This document shows, piece after piece, positions 7,996 through 17,002 of a stretch of 44,868 nucleotides of DNA. This DNA is from a bacterium ADurb.Bin157. Its GTDB lineage: Bacteria; Muiribacteriota; Ozemobacteria; Ozemobacterales; Ozemobacteraceae. How positions within the stretch are numbered: position 1 is the stretch's first letter; the number at the start of each line of letters is the position of its first letter. The stretch is taken from contig MWDD01000019.1 in the NCBI GenBank assembly GCA_002070375.1, forward strand, positions 1 to 44,868, read 5' to 3'. The notes under the pieces were generated by a model. The model searched no databases and was not told the origin of the DNA. It saw only the letters and a list, made by a program, of their open reading frames with translations. A program made the translations under genes and the position numbers.

Positions 7996-9915
7996 ATGTC
8001 AGAAGCCGAAACCACAGAAAAAAAAGAACTTTTCGTCGCCGTTGACATAGGTTCTTACTCTTTAAAATTCGCCTTTGTTCAACAAAATGACGAGGGGCGT
8101 TTTGTTTTGCGAACATTAGCTCAGCTTGTTATACCCAAATACGAAACAAAAATTGACCCTGATCAGCGGGAACTGATGAGCAAAGAAGACGTTAAGCAAT
8201 ATTGTCTGAAAGAACTAAGACAAATGCTTACCACCAAGCTGACAGAACTGCTCTACGACAATGAAATTCAAACAAAGCAGGCCATAACCTTTGCATCTAA
8301 CAGAGAGATAACTATCAGATGTTTAGAGGTACCTGTTCAAACTGACAAAAACAAGTATCCTGAAATTATAAAAATTGAAGCAAATAAGCAAATGCCTTTT
8401 TCGATGACAAACGCTATATTTGGGCACACAATTTTAGACAGCATCAATCATGACGGCGAAGAATGGAAACAAGTTATGGTTGCTGCTCTTCAAAAAGACA
8501 CCATTGAGTATATCAATGCCAACCTAAAAGGCGGCGCCTTGATTTGTGACGGCATACTTACCCTGCCCCAGTCGTTAGAACTTGCTTTAGCCACTCAAAT
8601 GCAGCCTTATTCAGAAGAGGGAAAAAAAGTTGCAATTATTCACTGCGGAGATTCAGCCACCGCCGTAATGATCTATAAAAATAACAAACTGCAATTTTTC
8701 AGAGATGTAAATATGGGCGGCGCAACAATAACCGAAGCGATATTTGAAGGGGGCGAAGTTGACGGAGAGAAAGTAAAACCGGCCACATATGAAGAGGCGA
8801 CCGCCTTAAAGCATCGCATAGGAATCATACCACCGGATGATGCTGAAAATTTAAAAGGGATAGAAAAATTTGCGGCCGAAAAAATATTTGAAACAGTAGA
8901 AAAAATATTTCAGCACATACAATTGTCTGTAAGTTTTTACATTTCGCAAGCGAATGAAACAAGCGTTGATTTAATTATATTATCGGGCGGTTCTGCCGGC
9001 ATGATAAATTTTAAAGATTTCATCGAAGAGAGCCTCGAGATACCCGTAGAGCTTGCCAAGCCCTTTAATAATTTACAAATAGGCGAAATTAAATATTCTA
9101 AGAGTCAAAAAGAGACAGATGCACCGGGGTTGGCACCCGTATTGGGAACGGCTTTATATAGCAGCGAAAGAACAGAAATAATTAATTTTTTAGACATTTT
9201 GAACCCGGGCAGGAAAGACAAGAAACAAACTGTAAGCATAGGTTCTATAAGTTCAAAATTCGGGAAAAAGTTTTCTTTCTCGGGAGCTTCACTGCCAAAT
9301 TTTTCTTTAGAGTTTAATGAGTTCAATGCCAGAATAATTGTTTCCGTCATAGCGACAATATTAGCAGTTATCCTTCTTATTCCGGTTATCAACATAAACA
9401 AGCAGGTTACTAAGGTTAAAGCCGATTTCAAAAAACTTACCGCGCAAAAGACTCAAATTGAGCGAGAAAATGGAAACATAACAGAACTTCTCAATCAACA
9501 AAACAATCTGAAAAAGTTTTCTGCATTCGCGGAAGATCTTCAAAAGCTAAGAATAAATAATTCTCAGGTCATAGCAGAAATTGCCTCAATAACCCCAAAA
9601 CAGATTTTTTTAACTTCATTCGAGTTTAATTTAGGAAAAAGCGCCCAAACCTTTATATTAAGCGGTCACGCAGACAATTCTGACAGCGTATTCGATTATC
9701 TTGCCATACTCAGCAAAACTAAGATTTTCTTGAATCCTATGTTAAGATCTACGCAAGAGACATTGATTGACGAAAGCAGATATTTTATAACCTTCAGTTT
9801 GGGAGGGACAATAAATGTCGGCGAGCTCACAGCGGGTAAAGGTCAGTCTACTGATTCAAAATCATCTAATGCCGATAATTTTGACGAATATGAAGATTTT
9901 GAAGAAATGGAATAA
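7996..9915 (+). CDS. pilM: Fused PilM-PilN (GspL-like) assembly protein
   Basis: A 639-residue protein. Residues about 8-385 form an actin-like ATPase domain of the PilM family, with phosphate-1 motif VAVDIGSYSLKFAF and a later LIILSGGSAGM adenosine motif. At about 393-403 the segment INFLDILNPGR resembles the INLL motif that opens PilN and binds PilM. A single membrane span follows at about 446-466. A coiled-coil then leads to a periplasmic ferredoxin-like domain (about 520-600), as in PilN. The C-terminus is acidic (DEYEDFEEME). PilM and PilN are normally separate genes; GspL of type II secretion has this fused layout. It starts the PilM/N-O-P-Q cluster, 3 bases before PilO. Confidence 0.88.
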   Translation: MSEAETTEKKELFVAVDIGSYSLKFAFVQQNDEGRFVLRTLAQLVIPKYETKIDPDQRELMSKEDVKQYCLKELRQMLTTKLTELLYDNEIQTKQAITFASNREITIRCLEVPVQTDKNKYPEIIKIEANKQMPFSMTNAIFGHTILDSINHDGEEWKQVMVAALQKDTIEYINANLKGGALICDGILTLPQSLELALATQMQPYSEEGKKVAIIHCGDSATAVMIYKNNKLQFFRDVNMGGATITEAIFEGGEVDGEKVKPATYEEATALKHRIGIIPPDDAENLKGIEKFAAEKIFETVEKIFQHIQLSVSFYISQANETSVDLIILSGGSAGMINFKDFIEESLEIPVELAKPFNNLQIGEIKYSKSQKETDAPGLAPVLGTALYSSERTEIINFLDILNPGRKDKKQTVSIGSISSKFGKKFSFSGASLPNFSLEFNEFNARIIVSVIATILAVILLIPVININKQVTKVKADFKKLTAQKTQIERENGNITELLNQQNNLKKFSAFAEDLQKLRINNSQVIAEIASITPKQIFLTSFEFNLGKSAQTFILSGHADNSDSVFDYLAILSKTKIFLNPMLRSTQETLIDESRYFITFSLGGTINVGELTAGKGQSTDSKSSNADNFDEYEDFEEME

Positions 9916-9917
9916 GT

Positions 9918-10562
9918 ATGGCTCTTGAAAATTTTTCTCTAATAGACAAAATCAATAAAATAAAGAGCGAGCCCAAAGAAGCTTTGCCTTTGGTCGTTAT
10001 ATTATTGACCCTAGTTTTTTTGGGTTACAAACAATTATACGCACCAAAAGTTGCAGAGTTAAACAAAGAATTAAAAAAACTTAAAGGGCTTCAAGGCCAA
10101 CTTGGGCAGATTCAGAGCGCCAGCCAAAACGTTGATGAGATTAGTTTAAATATTGAAGAACAAAAATTAAAATTCGAAAAAGCGAAAGGCTTATGTTACA
10201 AGAAAAGCGAAATGACTGCATTTTTACGAAGAATCAGAGAGTTGGCAACCCATGCAAAAATTGACATAAAGAGCATAAATCCGCAACCTCTTACAAAATT
10301 AATGGTTGGAGAAATAGAAACGGAACAACTTGCAGTAACTTTTGGTTTTAGCGGGGATCTTGTCAAACTCGGAGTTTTTTTACGAATGCTTGAACTAGAA
10401 GAAAAAATAACATTTACGAATCTGCCGAAGTTGGTTCCCAATAATAACGGCACTTTTGAATTTAATATTTCACCCGTTACAGTTTTAATTTCTGATGATC
10501 TAAGCCTTGGGCAAAAACCCGGCGGCGAAGATTTTGGAGAAGACTTCGAAGAATATGAATAG
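9918..10562 (+). CDS. pilO: PilO/GspM-like inner-membrane alignment protein
   Basis: A 214-residue protein with a cytoplasmic N-terminus, one membrane span at about 24-40 (LPLVVILLTLVFLGY), a periplasmic coiled-coil (KVAELNKELKKLKGLQGQL onward) and a globular domain at about 95-190. That domain has the GDLVKLGVFLRMLELEEKI pattern seen in PilO ferredoxin-like domains. The acidic tail (GEDFGEDFEEYE) echoes that of the preceding protein. PilO pairs with PilN in the periplasm and helps connect the ATPase platform to the secretin. Its position between PilM-N and the PilP-like gene is the expected order. Confidence 0.85.
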   Translation: MALENFSLIDKINKIKSEPKEALPLVVILLTLVFLGYKQLYAPKVAELNKELKKLKGLQGQLGQIQSASQNVDEISLNIEEQKLKFEKAKGLCYKKSEMTAFLRRIRELATHAKIDIKSINPQPLTKLMVGEIETEQLAVTFGFSGDLVKLGVFLRMLELEEKITFTNLPKLVPNNNGTFEFNISPVTVLISDDLSLGQKPGGEDFGEDFEEYE

Positions 10563-11235
10563 CAAGCAGATATTTTTTTTCAGCTTAATTGTTTTATCGG
10601 TTGTTATGGGTGTTGATTGGTATAAACACCGCCCCATAAAGCCAAAAACTCCGCAAGCTGCTCGAACTGCCATTAATATTGACGAAATTGAGCCAATAGA
10701 GGAAGAAGATTTACCGGAAGACAATGATTCACCGGAGACCGAGACAAATCCGGCTACAAAGCCTGAGGACGGTTCTGAGGGAAAAGACAGCCAAACACCG
10801 GAGTCGGTTGTACAAAAGCCGGAATCTAAAATTGAAGAACTTGGTCAAACCGACCCTGTAATTGCATCTTTTTTATCTCTGAAAAGAAATCCCTTCGAAG
10901 TATCACCATATGCAAAATTGATTGAACAATTAAAGAAAAAAGCTGAGGCCGAAGCTGTAAAAGTCAATCAGCCAAAAGAGACAGCCAAGGTAACGAGGTT
11001 AAATTCCGTATATTCTGCGTCTATTGCTATTGGCACCACTTTAATGGCTGTAATAGATTCAAAAACATACAAAGAAGGCGAAATTTTTAACGATATGAGA
11101 ATAAAAGAAATAAAGCCTGAAATAGTGTTATTAGAAAAAAATAATGACAAATTTTTGATTCCGAAGCGCGGCGTAAATTTAGTTATTTCAGAGGATGGTT
11201 CTTACAGCATAGAAGACACTTATTTAGATAAGTAA
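10555..11235 (+). CDS. PilP/GspC-like periplasmic connector with N-terminal membrane anchor
   Basis: The start at 10555 overlaps the last codons of pilO and gives a clean membrane anchor (QIFFFSLIVLSVVMGVDW) at the N-terminus. A longer reading from 10507 would lie inside pilO. The 226-residue protein has an acidic, Pro/Thr/Glu-rich linker (residues about 30-95). A RNPFEVSPYAKLI segment follows, then a small beta domain (SVYSASIAIGTTLMAVIDSKTY to FLIPKRGVNLVI) matching the HR/PilP domain. It lacks a lipobox, so topology is GspC-like rather than classical PilP. It should contact PilO/PilN and the secretin N-domains. Confidence 0.78.
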   Translation: MNSKQIFFFSLIVLSVVMGVDWYKHRPIKPKTPQAARTAINIDEIEPIEEEDLPEDNDSPETETNPATKPEDGSEGKDSQTPESVVQKPESKIEELGQTDPVIASFLSLKRNPFEVSPYAKLIEQLKKKAEAEAVKVNQPKETAKVTRLNSVYSASIAIGTTLMAVIDSKTYKEGEIFNDMRIKEIKPEIVLLEKNNDKFLIPKRGVNLVISEDGSYSIEDTYLDK

Positions 11236-11272
11236 GCTAACTATTACAGATAATTTAGCCGATAGTAAACCT

Positions 11273-11797
11273 ATGTATTTAATTAACAAGTTTATTATTC
11301 TGTGCTGTTTATTTACTGTTCTGGTAAACCTTACCGGATGCAGTCAGAAGGATTTGTATCCAAAAGCAGACTTAATAATTGATTCAGAAACATTCAACAT
11401 AATTCCGCAAAGCGCGACAGAATTACCGCCCATAACATATTCAGTTACTCCGTTAAATGGTGTAACTTGCACCTTAGAAAGCTATTCCATAGAATATTCC
11501 AGTTATTTAAAAGAGCCAATACCTTCATTGGCATTAGATAAAATTCCTATCAACGTCAGAATTGCGGGAACAGAAGATAGTAGCAGTGAAGGTGAATCGG
11601 TATCATTAGAGCTTTATCCTTTTACAACCGGCGTCAGAGAATTATTTTCTAAGAGCCCTTCCGACATTTCTCCGATATTGGCAAAAATCACCATATATTA
11701 CAGAGACGTCAACAGCAATAACGGCTCTATTGAGACTTATTGCAGTTTATTCAAATACGATTCGGCAAATGCCGAAACTGAAGCAACTGATGGATAA
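11273..11797 (+). CDS. Small outer- or inner-membrane lipoprotein in the secretin operon
   Basis: A 174-residue protein with a lipoprotein signal peptide: basic start, hydrophobic core FIILCCLFTVLVN and lipobox LTGC with the lipidated Cys at 23. The mature part is rich in Ser, Thr, Pro and beta-strand-like residues, with no recognised domain. It lies between the PilP-like gene and the secretin, and its stop overlaps the secretin start by 8 bases, implying coupled translation. Position suggests a pilotin or secretin accessory protein, or a replacement for lipidated PilP. That is inference; I do not recognise the family. Confidence 0.8.
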   Translation: MYLINKFIILCCLFTVLVNLTGCSQKDLYPKADLIIDSETFNIIPQSATELPPITYSVTPLNGVTCTLESYSIEYSSYLKEPIPSLALDKIPINVRIAGTEDSSSEGESVSLELYPFTTGVRELFSKSPSDISPILAKITIYYRDVNSNNGSIETYCSLFKYDSANAETEATDG

Positions 11798-13685
11798 AAA
11801 CACGCATCAGGATATTATAAAATCATTTATAAGCTGGTTATTTATAACCGGCTGTTTTGCTGTGCCCGTATATTCTCAAAGTCGCATTCAGGGCAACTTG
11901 GGAATTCGCGGAACTATGGTTAACACTCAATCTGTTTATCCCCCTAACACTGACAAACAGGTCATGCCCGGTTCTTTTAACAAAAGATCCGGCAGTGGTT
12001 TGGAGACATTTAACAAAAAGATAACAAATAGTCAAAACACACTTTCACCGGAAGTTCTTGAAACCCTCAGACAGCTCAAATCCAATGAACACGAGATAAT
12101 GTATCAAATGGCGGAGTTTTCGCCTATTACCGGTAACAGGAGTTCAGAGTTAATCTCTCCGGACACTCGCAATTTGCCGGAAGAAAGCACTCAAAAAGAG
12201 TTAGGAACAGAGGTTTCATATTTGCGACTTTCTTCTGATAAAAATATAAACATCACTTCTTTAGACTTTAGAGAAACTTCTGTAGCAGATGCTTTGCGTT
12301 CTTTGGCTCAGATCATCAATATAAATTTAATGTTAGACAGCAACATTAGCGGACAAGTTACTGTTATGTTTACAGATGTAACTATTGAAGAAGCTTTCAA
12401 CACTATTTTAACAAGTTTTAAACTTGGGTTTGAGTGGAAGGGTAATATCTTAAGGATTTTTAATATAAATGAAGCACCTTTGCTAACAAAGATTTTTCCA
12501 ATTCAGCACACAAATGCTACAGAATTGGAACCGACGGTAAAAGAGCTTTTAACGCAGGGCAGAGGAACCTGTAAAATAGATTCAAGAACTAATTCACTGA
12601 TTATAAGTGACACAGCAGCTAAGCTTGCGGAAATAAAACATTTATTGCCTCAGTTAGATGTTACCGAATCCAGTGTTGAAATTAGTTCGCGTCCATTGAC
12701 AGAAGTTTTTTATTTGAATTATGCTGATGCTTCTTCTTTAAAGGCGCCTATTGAAATGCTTTCATCTGCTGTTAAAATACAGGAGTTTTCATCCACTCAA
12801 GCCTCACAGGCGGCAGCCGGCGGCGACAGCTCGGGAAGAATGGATATGATGATTATCACAGACACGCAAAATAATCTTAACAGAATGCGTGAATTGATTG
12901 AAAAGCTTGATGTTCCTCCGGTACAAGTAACCATTGATGCACATATCTATGAAATAGACAAAAACAAAGAAGCTCAATTGGGCGTAAATTGGCAGAAGGC
13001 TATACCTGTAAACGGCGGACAGGGGAACATATTTGACGTAAATATTTCACCGATGGGTTCTGAGGCCGGCGGAACAGGTGTATTCAGGTTTGGCAGCATA
13101 AACGTCAATCAGTTTACCGCATTGCTTTCTATGCTTAATGCGAGCACATTTGCCAAAGTGTTAAGCAACCCCGTCATAACGACTTTAAACAATCGTCAAG
13201 CCCGAATCACTGTTGGGCAAGCTATTTCTTATATTTCAGCTTCTCAGGTAAATGCAGAAACGAGTATTGTAACCAATACGGTTGGGCAAGTCAATGCAAA
13301 CATAACTCTTGATGTGACTCCTTCTGTAACCGGTAATGATGAAGTTTTCATGGATATAAAGCCTGAAATAACGAGCGTTTTGGGATATAGCACTTTGGGC
13401 GGCAATTCTACGCCTAATTTAAGCACAAGAAATGCTGAAACACAGGTTATATGCCGTAACAACCACACCATAGTTATAGGCGGTATGATAAAAACTGATG
13501 TCAACGAGACGATAAACAAGGTTCCGTTTTTTGGAAATTTACCCGGTATCGGGAAGTTTTTCCAGAGTAAAACCAATCGAGAAACAAGAAGTGAGCTGAT
13601 AATATTTATCACCCCGAGAATAGTACGTTCAAACGTATCTACTTTAGAGCGCCAACCGACTCCGAGACTAACTTTATCTGATTAA
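11790..13685 (+). CDS. pilQ: Secretin PilQ/GspD (outer-membrane pore)
   Basis: The start at 11790 is chosen because it gives a proper signal peptide (IIKSFISWLFITGCFAVPVYSQ) and couples to the lipoprotein stop; a longer reading from 11730 would overlap that gene. The 631-residue protein has a low-complexity region, a secretin/TonB short N-domain (LDFRETSVADALRSLAQ) and two NolW-like domains. The second NolW domain carries a Ser/Ala/Gly-rich insertion. The secretin core includes LSNPVITTLNNRQARITVGQ and VPFFGNLPGIGKFFQ, with a terminal IIFITPRIV strand. It forms the multimeric gate through which the pilus or substrates cross the outer membrane. It ends the 7996-13685 cluster. Confidence 0.95.
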   Translation: MDKNTHQDIIKSFISWLFITGCFAVPVYSQSRIQGNLGIRGTMVNTQSVYPPNTDKQVMPGSFNKRSGSGLETFNKKITNSQNTLSPEVLETLRQLKSNEHEIMYQMAEFSPITGNRSSELISPDTRNLPEESTQKELGTEVSYLRLSSDKNINITSLDFRETSVADALRSLAQIININLMLDSNISGQVTVMFTDVTIEEAFNTILTSFKLGFEWKGNILRIFNINEAPLLTKIFPIQHTNATELEPTVKELLTQGRGTCKIDSRTNSLIISDTAAKLAEIKHLLPQLDVTESSVEISSRPLTEVFYLNYADASSLKAPIEMLSSAVKIQEFSSTQASQAAAGGDSSGRMDMMIITDTQNNLNRMRELIEKLDVPPVQVTIDAHIYEIDKNKEAQLGVNWQKAIPVNGGQGNIFDVNISPMGSEAGGTGVFRFGSINVNQFTALLSMLNASTFAKVLSNPVITTLNNRQARITVGQAISYISASQVNAETSIVTNTVGQVNANITLDVTPSVTGNDEVFMDIKPEITSVLGYSTLGGNSTPNLSTRNAETQVICRNNHTIVIGGMIKTDVNETINKVPFFGNLPGIGKFFQSKTNRETRSELIIFITPRIVRSNVSTLERQPTPRLTLSD

Positions 13686-13710
13686 ACTTTTACCTGTTTC
13701 AAAATATAAC

Positions 13711-13739
13711 TTGAGGGTGGGCTTTTTTTAATTTAGAAT
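13711..13739 (+). promoter_or_regulatory. Sigma70-like promoter for the HEAT/kinase operon
   Basis: -35 TTGAGG (13711-13716), 17-bp spacer containing a run of seven T, -10 TAGAAT (13734-13739). It sits directly upstream of the GTG start at 13761, giving a leader of only about 15 bases. Confidence 0.55.
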
Positions 13740-13760
13740 GGTTTAGGAACAGGTGAAGAA

Positions 13761-16181
13761 GTGTCAGAAATAACTCCTGAACAAGAATTACTAAACCAGT
13801 TAAAAACCGACAAGCGCAGTATAAAGATACAGGCGATTGTTAAGTTGTCGCGCATCGGCAAAACAGAAGCAACTTTGCAAGAGATAGTTCCGATAATGAA
13901 TTCTGATGATCGTGAGCTGTCGTTTTTTGCGGCGCAAGCAGCCAGCAAGATATGCAATAAACTTGGAATAGATTTGAATGAATATATTGGCAAGCACAAT
14001 CTTTCAGCGCCGAGTCAACCGAAAGGTATATTAAACAGGGAATCCTTTCTGAATCCTTCTAAGGAGAAAATTCCGGAATTATTGCGTTTAATCAGAAATG
14101 AGCCCAAGAAAATTTCTCAGAGCTTGTTGCCTGCGGTTGGAGCTTTTTTAACCCGTCATGGAAGCGTTGATGATTCAGAGTTCATCAAGTCTCAACTTTT
14201 AACTGATAACTCAAATTTATCGTTGCCCTTTTTAAATGCAGCCGAAAGCATAGCTCCCGGTGTTCTCTTGGAAGTGCTGCCAAATTTATTGGCAAGCGGG
14301 GAGTGTTTGGTTCGCAGTCGTGCTATTTGTGCGTTGCAAAAAATAGATGCGGTTGAAGCGGAGCGTCATTTTGCAGACTTATTGGCATCGAGGAACGCAG
14401 AAAATCGTTTGGCGGGATTAGGCATCGCTATGCTTTTTCCCTATAATCGTGTTAAGGACTATCTAATAACATTATTAACAGAAGAAAAAGATCGTGATGT
14501 TATAGAAGCTTGCCAAACAGTTCTTGTCTCAAACCCTGAACTAGAAACGGCCTTGGGCATATTAGACAAGGTCGACACAGTTGCATCAGACCAACGGAAT
14601 GTTTTATCTCACGTATTTAAATACGTTTGCAAAGCTATGGCTGTAGTTGGCATAATGAGCAAAGAAGAAGCTGATCCGAACCGAATATTGGAATTATGGA
14701 AAGAGCAACGTTTGCAAAGTTTTTTGAACGATTTAGAGGTGCAGCTTTCTTTTGCAGATTCCAATAAAAAGGAAGCGATAATAAATTGGATAGAGAAAAA
14801 CAAAAAGCACCCTAAGGTAGAGGCTCTGATAAAGAAGCTTGAGCATAATCCTCAGACGGAGGACATATACCGCAAGTTAAATAATTTGCCAAGCCTTGCA
14901 GAAGAAGGTTTGCAGACATACAATTTAAGCGATATTTCAAGCGATAACGAGTTGAATAGCATTAATGAATCAATCCCTACAGACAAACCGGCGTCTAAGA
15001 ACGACGAAGAGACCATAAAAACTTTAAAAAGCATTGATTTAGAGAACATAGCCCAATATAAAGCGTGGGTAACAGAGCTTGCTCAAGACGAAACAGACAG
15101 CAACAGCAGTTTAAAGGCCGAAGCAATAAACACTATGGTAAGGGCCATGCGCGGAAACCGTTTGATTGACATTGCGAAAGAAGGGTTAAGAAGCAAACAC
15201 GAAGAAGTTAGACTTGCGTCTTTTAAAGCATTGGAAAGAACTAACCCCGATTATCTGAATGAAAACCTAAGTATTTTGCTTAAAGAAGAAAGCGAAAACT
15301 TACGGGTTAGAATAATTCGTTTTGCGATTAAGTATGATGAAGCAGAAGCTATCAAAGGATTGAAGCATCTTCTGAGTTCAGAAGATAAAAACATGCGTTC
15401 TAATGCAGTGAGTTGTTTGGGTTTGTGTTCTTTTGCCCACACGGCAAAACTATTGACCAAGCAATTAGAAAAAGAAGATCACCCTGTTATTGCCAAGCAA
15501 ATAACGAGCATCATCTTAAGTAATCCGTCAAAGGGCCTTCTTGATGCTATTGATCAGCTTTCCGCAAACAGTAGCCCAGCTGTTTCTATGGTAATTTCTC
15601 AGGCAAGAAATGATCTGGCAGATATTGTAGAAAAGCTTCCTGAAACATTTGTTCAAGAAAAAGGCATTGAAGAATCTATATTAGATGCCGTTGAAAAAAA
15701 ACAAACTGAAAAGCCTTATTCAGTTGCTAACGTTAGAGCACTGGCAAAACAGAACAAGGAACAACATAAAGAGAAAAAAGAGATTAATGTGTCTTTGATC
15801 ATATCAGCATTAATTGTTGTATTGGTAATAATTGGGTTACCAATCATGATAATGAACATGCCAGAAAAAGAAGAAAAACCTCTGAAAGGGAAGAAATCGA
15901 ACAAATTATCTGAGCGAATCCATGCAAAAAAAAGCGGGGTTCCCAATAAATTCAGAATGAACAGGGCATGTTCAATAACCGGCACAGTAGAAATAGCATT
16001 ATCCGATACAACGATAATAGTTATACACGAACAAAGCAAAATAAACGTTAAGTTTGACAATGGCTTGCCTCTTAGTGTAAAAGCTAATGACCGTGTTAAG
16101 TTAACCATTGTTCCTTATAAAACCAACCCGCAAGGGATTATTATGGCAAGGGGGCAAAAACTTGAAAAAGAGGCATTATAA
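13761..16181 (+). CDS. HEAT-repeat membrane protein of unknown function
   Basis: An 806-residue protein starting at GTG (AGGTGA upstream). Residues 1-620 are almost entirely paired helices of HEAT type, for example SIKIQAIVKLSRIGKTEATLQ, VRLASFKALERTNPDYL and NMRSNAVSCLGLCSFAHTA. The helical array is broken by a polar linker at about 375-430. One membrane span lies at about 677-698 (VSLIISALIVVLVIIGLPIMI). A basic stretch and a small C-terminal beta domain of about 70 residues follow, plausibly an OB- or SH3-like barrel. The large N-terminal part would be cytoplasmic scaffolding. It heads a five-gene run; the next gene starts 3 bases after its stop. No family is recognised beyond the repeats. 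Confidence 0.8.
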   Translation: MSEITPEQELLNQLKTDKRSIKIQAIVKLSRIGKTEATLQEIVPIMNSDDRELSFFAAQAASKICNKLGIDLNEYIGKHNLSAPSQPKGILNRESFLNPSKEKIPELLRLIRNEPKKISQSLLPAVGAFLTRHGSVDDSEFIKSQLLTDNSNLSLPFLNAAESIAPGVLLEVLPNLLASGECLVRSRAICALQKIDAVEAERHFADLLASRNAENRLAGLGIAMLFPYNRVKDYLITLLTEEKDRDVIEACQTVLVSNPELETALGILDKVDTVASDQRNVLSHVFKYVCKAMAVVGIMSKEEADPNRILELWKEQRLQSFLNDLEVQLSFADSNKKEAIINWIEKNKKHPKVEALIKKLEHNPQTEDIYRKLNNLPSLAEEGLQTYNLSDISSDNELNSINESIPTDKPASKNDEETIKTLKSIDLENIAQYKAWVTELAQDETDSNSSLKAEAINTMVRAMRGNRLIDIAKEGLRSKHEEVRLASFKALERTNPDYLNENLSILLKEESENLRVRIIRFAIKYDEAEAIKGLKHLLSSEDKNMRSNAVSCLGLCSFAHTAKLLTKQLEKEDHPVIAKQITSIILSNPSKGLLDAIDQLSANSSPAVSMVISQARNDLADIVEKLPETFVQEKGIEESILDAVEKKQTEKPYSVANVRALAKQNKEQHKEKKEINVSLIISALIVVLVIIGLPIMIMNMPEKEEKPLKGKKSNKLSERIHAKKSGVPNKFRMNRACSITGTVEIALSDTTIIVIHEQSKINVKFDNGLPLSVKANDRVKLTIVPYKTNPQGIIMARGQKLEKEAL

Positions 16182-16183
16182 CG

Positions 16184-17002
16184 ATGAATTGGGTAGACAA
16201 ACTTGAGCGCAAGTATGGGCATTTAGCGCCTGAAGGATTAATACGATATATTTCTGCATTAATTGTATTTGTTTTCATTTTAAACAGCAGCAATCTATTA
16301 ACATATCAAAAGCTGGCATTAAACGGGCATCTAATTTTAAGCGGAGAAGTATGGCGAATAGTCACTTTTGCTTTAATACCGGTGAGTACAAACTTTTTAT
16401 TTTTGATATTTGAGTTATCAATTTTAATTTTATGTGCTGATGGGCTTGAGGCGAATTGGGGAACATTTAAATTAGGTTTGTATTATGTTTTTGGATTATT
16501 TTTTATATCGTTAGCTTCTTTATTGTCTCCTTATGTATATTTACCCGGCAGTTATTTTATATATTTAAGCTTATTTTTGGGTTTTGCCACATTGTATCCG
16601 GACTATGAAATACTATTGTTTTTGATTTTACCGGTAAAAGTCAAGTATATGGCCGGGTTTTCTGCAATAATGGTTTTATACAGCATATTTAAAACACCGG
16701 AATATGGCTTTGCTCTATTGCTTTGTTTAGGTAATTATATACTTTTTTTTGGTTCAAGCTTATATTACAGCATCATCAAAAACAAGCTTCGCAGACAAAA
16801 TATTGCGCGTTTTGAGAGTGCATCAAGCCAAGAGACCTCATACAGACACAAATGCAGTGTATGTGGAAAGACTGATCAATCTGATCCTGAAATGCAATTC
16901 AGATATTGCACTTGCAAGACTTGCGGTGAAAAAGGGGTTGCTTTTTGTATGGAGCATTTAAAGGAACATAAAAACAACAATGGAACCAAACCAACAAACT
17001 GA
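16184..17002 (+). CDS. Rhomboid-fold membrane protein lacking catalytic residues, with C-terminal zinc ribbon
   Basis: A 272-residue protein with about six membrane segments. The GEVWRIVTFALIPVS segment matches the conserved WR-T region that follows the first helix of rhomboids, and GLEANWGTFKLGLYYVFGLFF matches the E-x-x-W-G stretch after TM2. The catalytic GxSG serine and the His of the last helix are missing (LPGSYFIYLSLFLGFATL instead), so it is a pseudoprotease of derlin/iRhom type at best. The cytoplasmic tail from about residue 223 has CSVC, YCTCKTC and FCMEH clusters, a likely zinc ribbon. It overlaps the kinase gene by 23 bases. A role in membrane protein handling or in regulating the kinase is inference. 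Confidence 0.7.
   Translation: MNWVDKLERKYGHLAPEGLIRYISALIVFVFILNSSNLLTYQKLALNGHLILSGEVWRIVTFALIPVSTNFLFLIFELSILILCADGLEANWGTFKLGLYYVFGLFFISLASLLSPYVYLPGSYFIYLSLFLGFATLYPDYEILLFLILPVKVKYMAGFSAIMVLYSIFKTPEYGFALLLCLGNYILFFGSSLYYSIIKNKLRRQNIARFESASSQETSYRHKCSVCGKTDQSDPEMQFRYCTCKTCGEKGVAFCMEHLKEHKNNNGTKPTN

Noticed and set aside
15716..16108. Minus-strand frame of 130 codons
   Set aside because: Antisense to the membrane-span end of the HEAT protein; its hydrophobicity mirrors that span.
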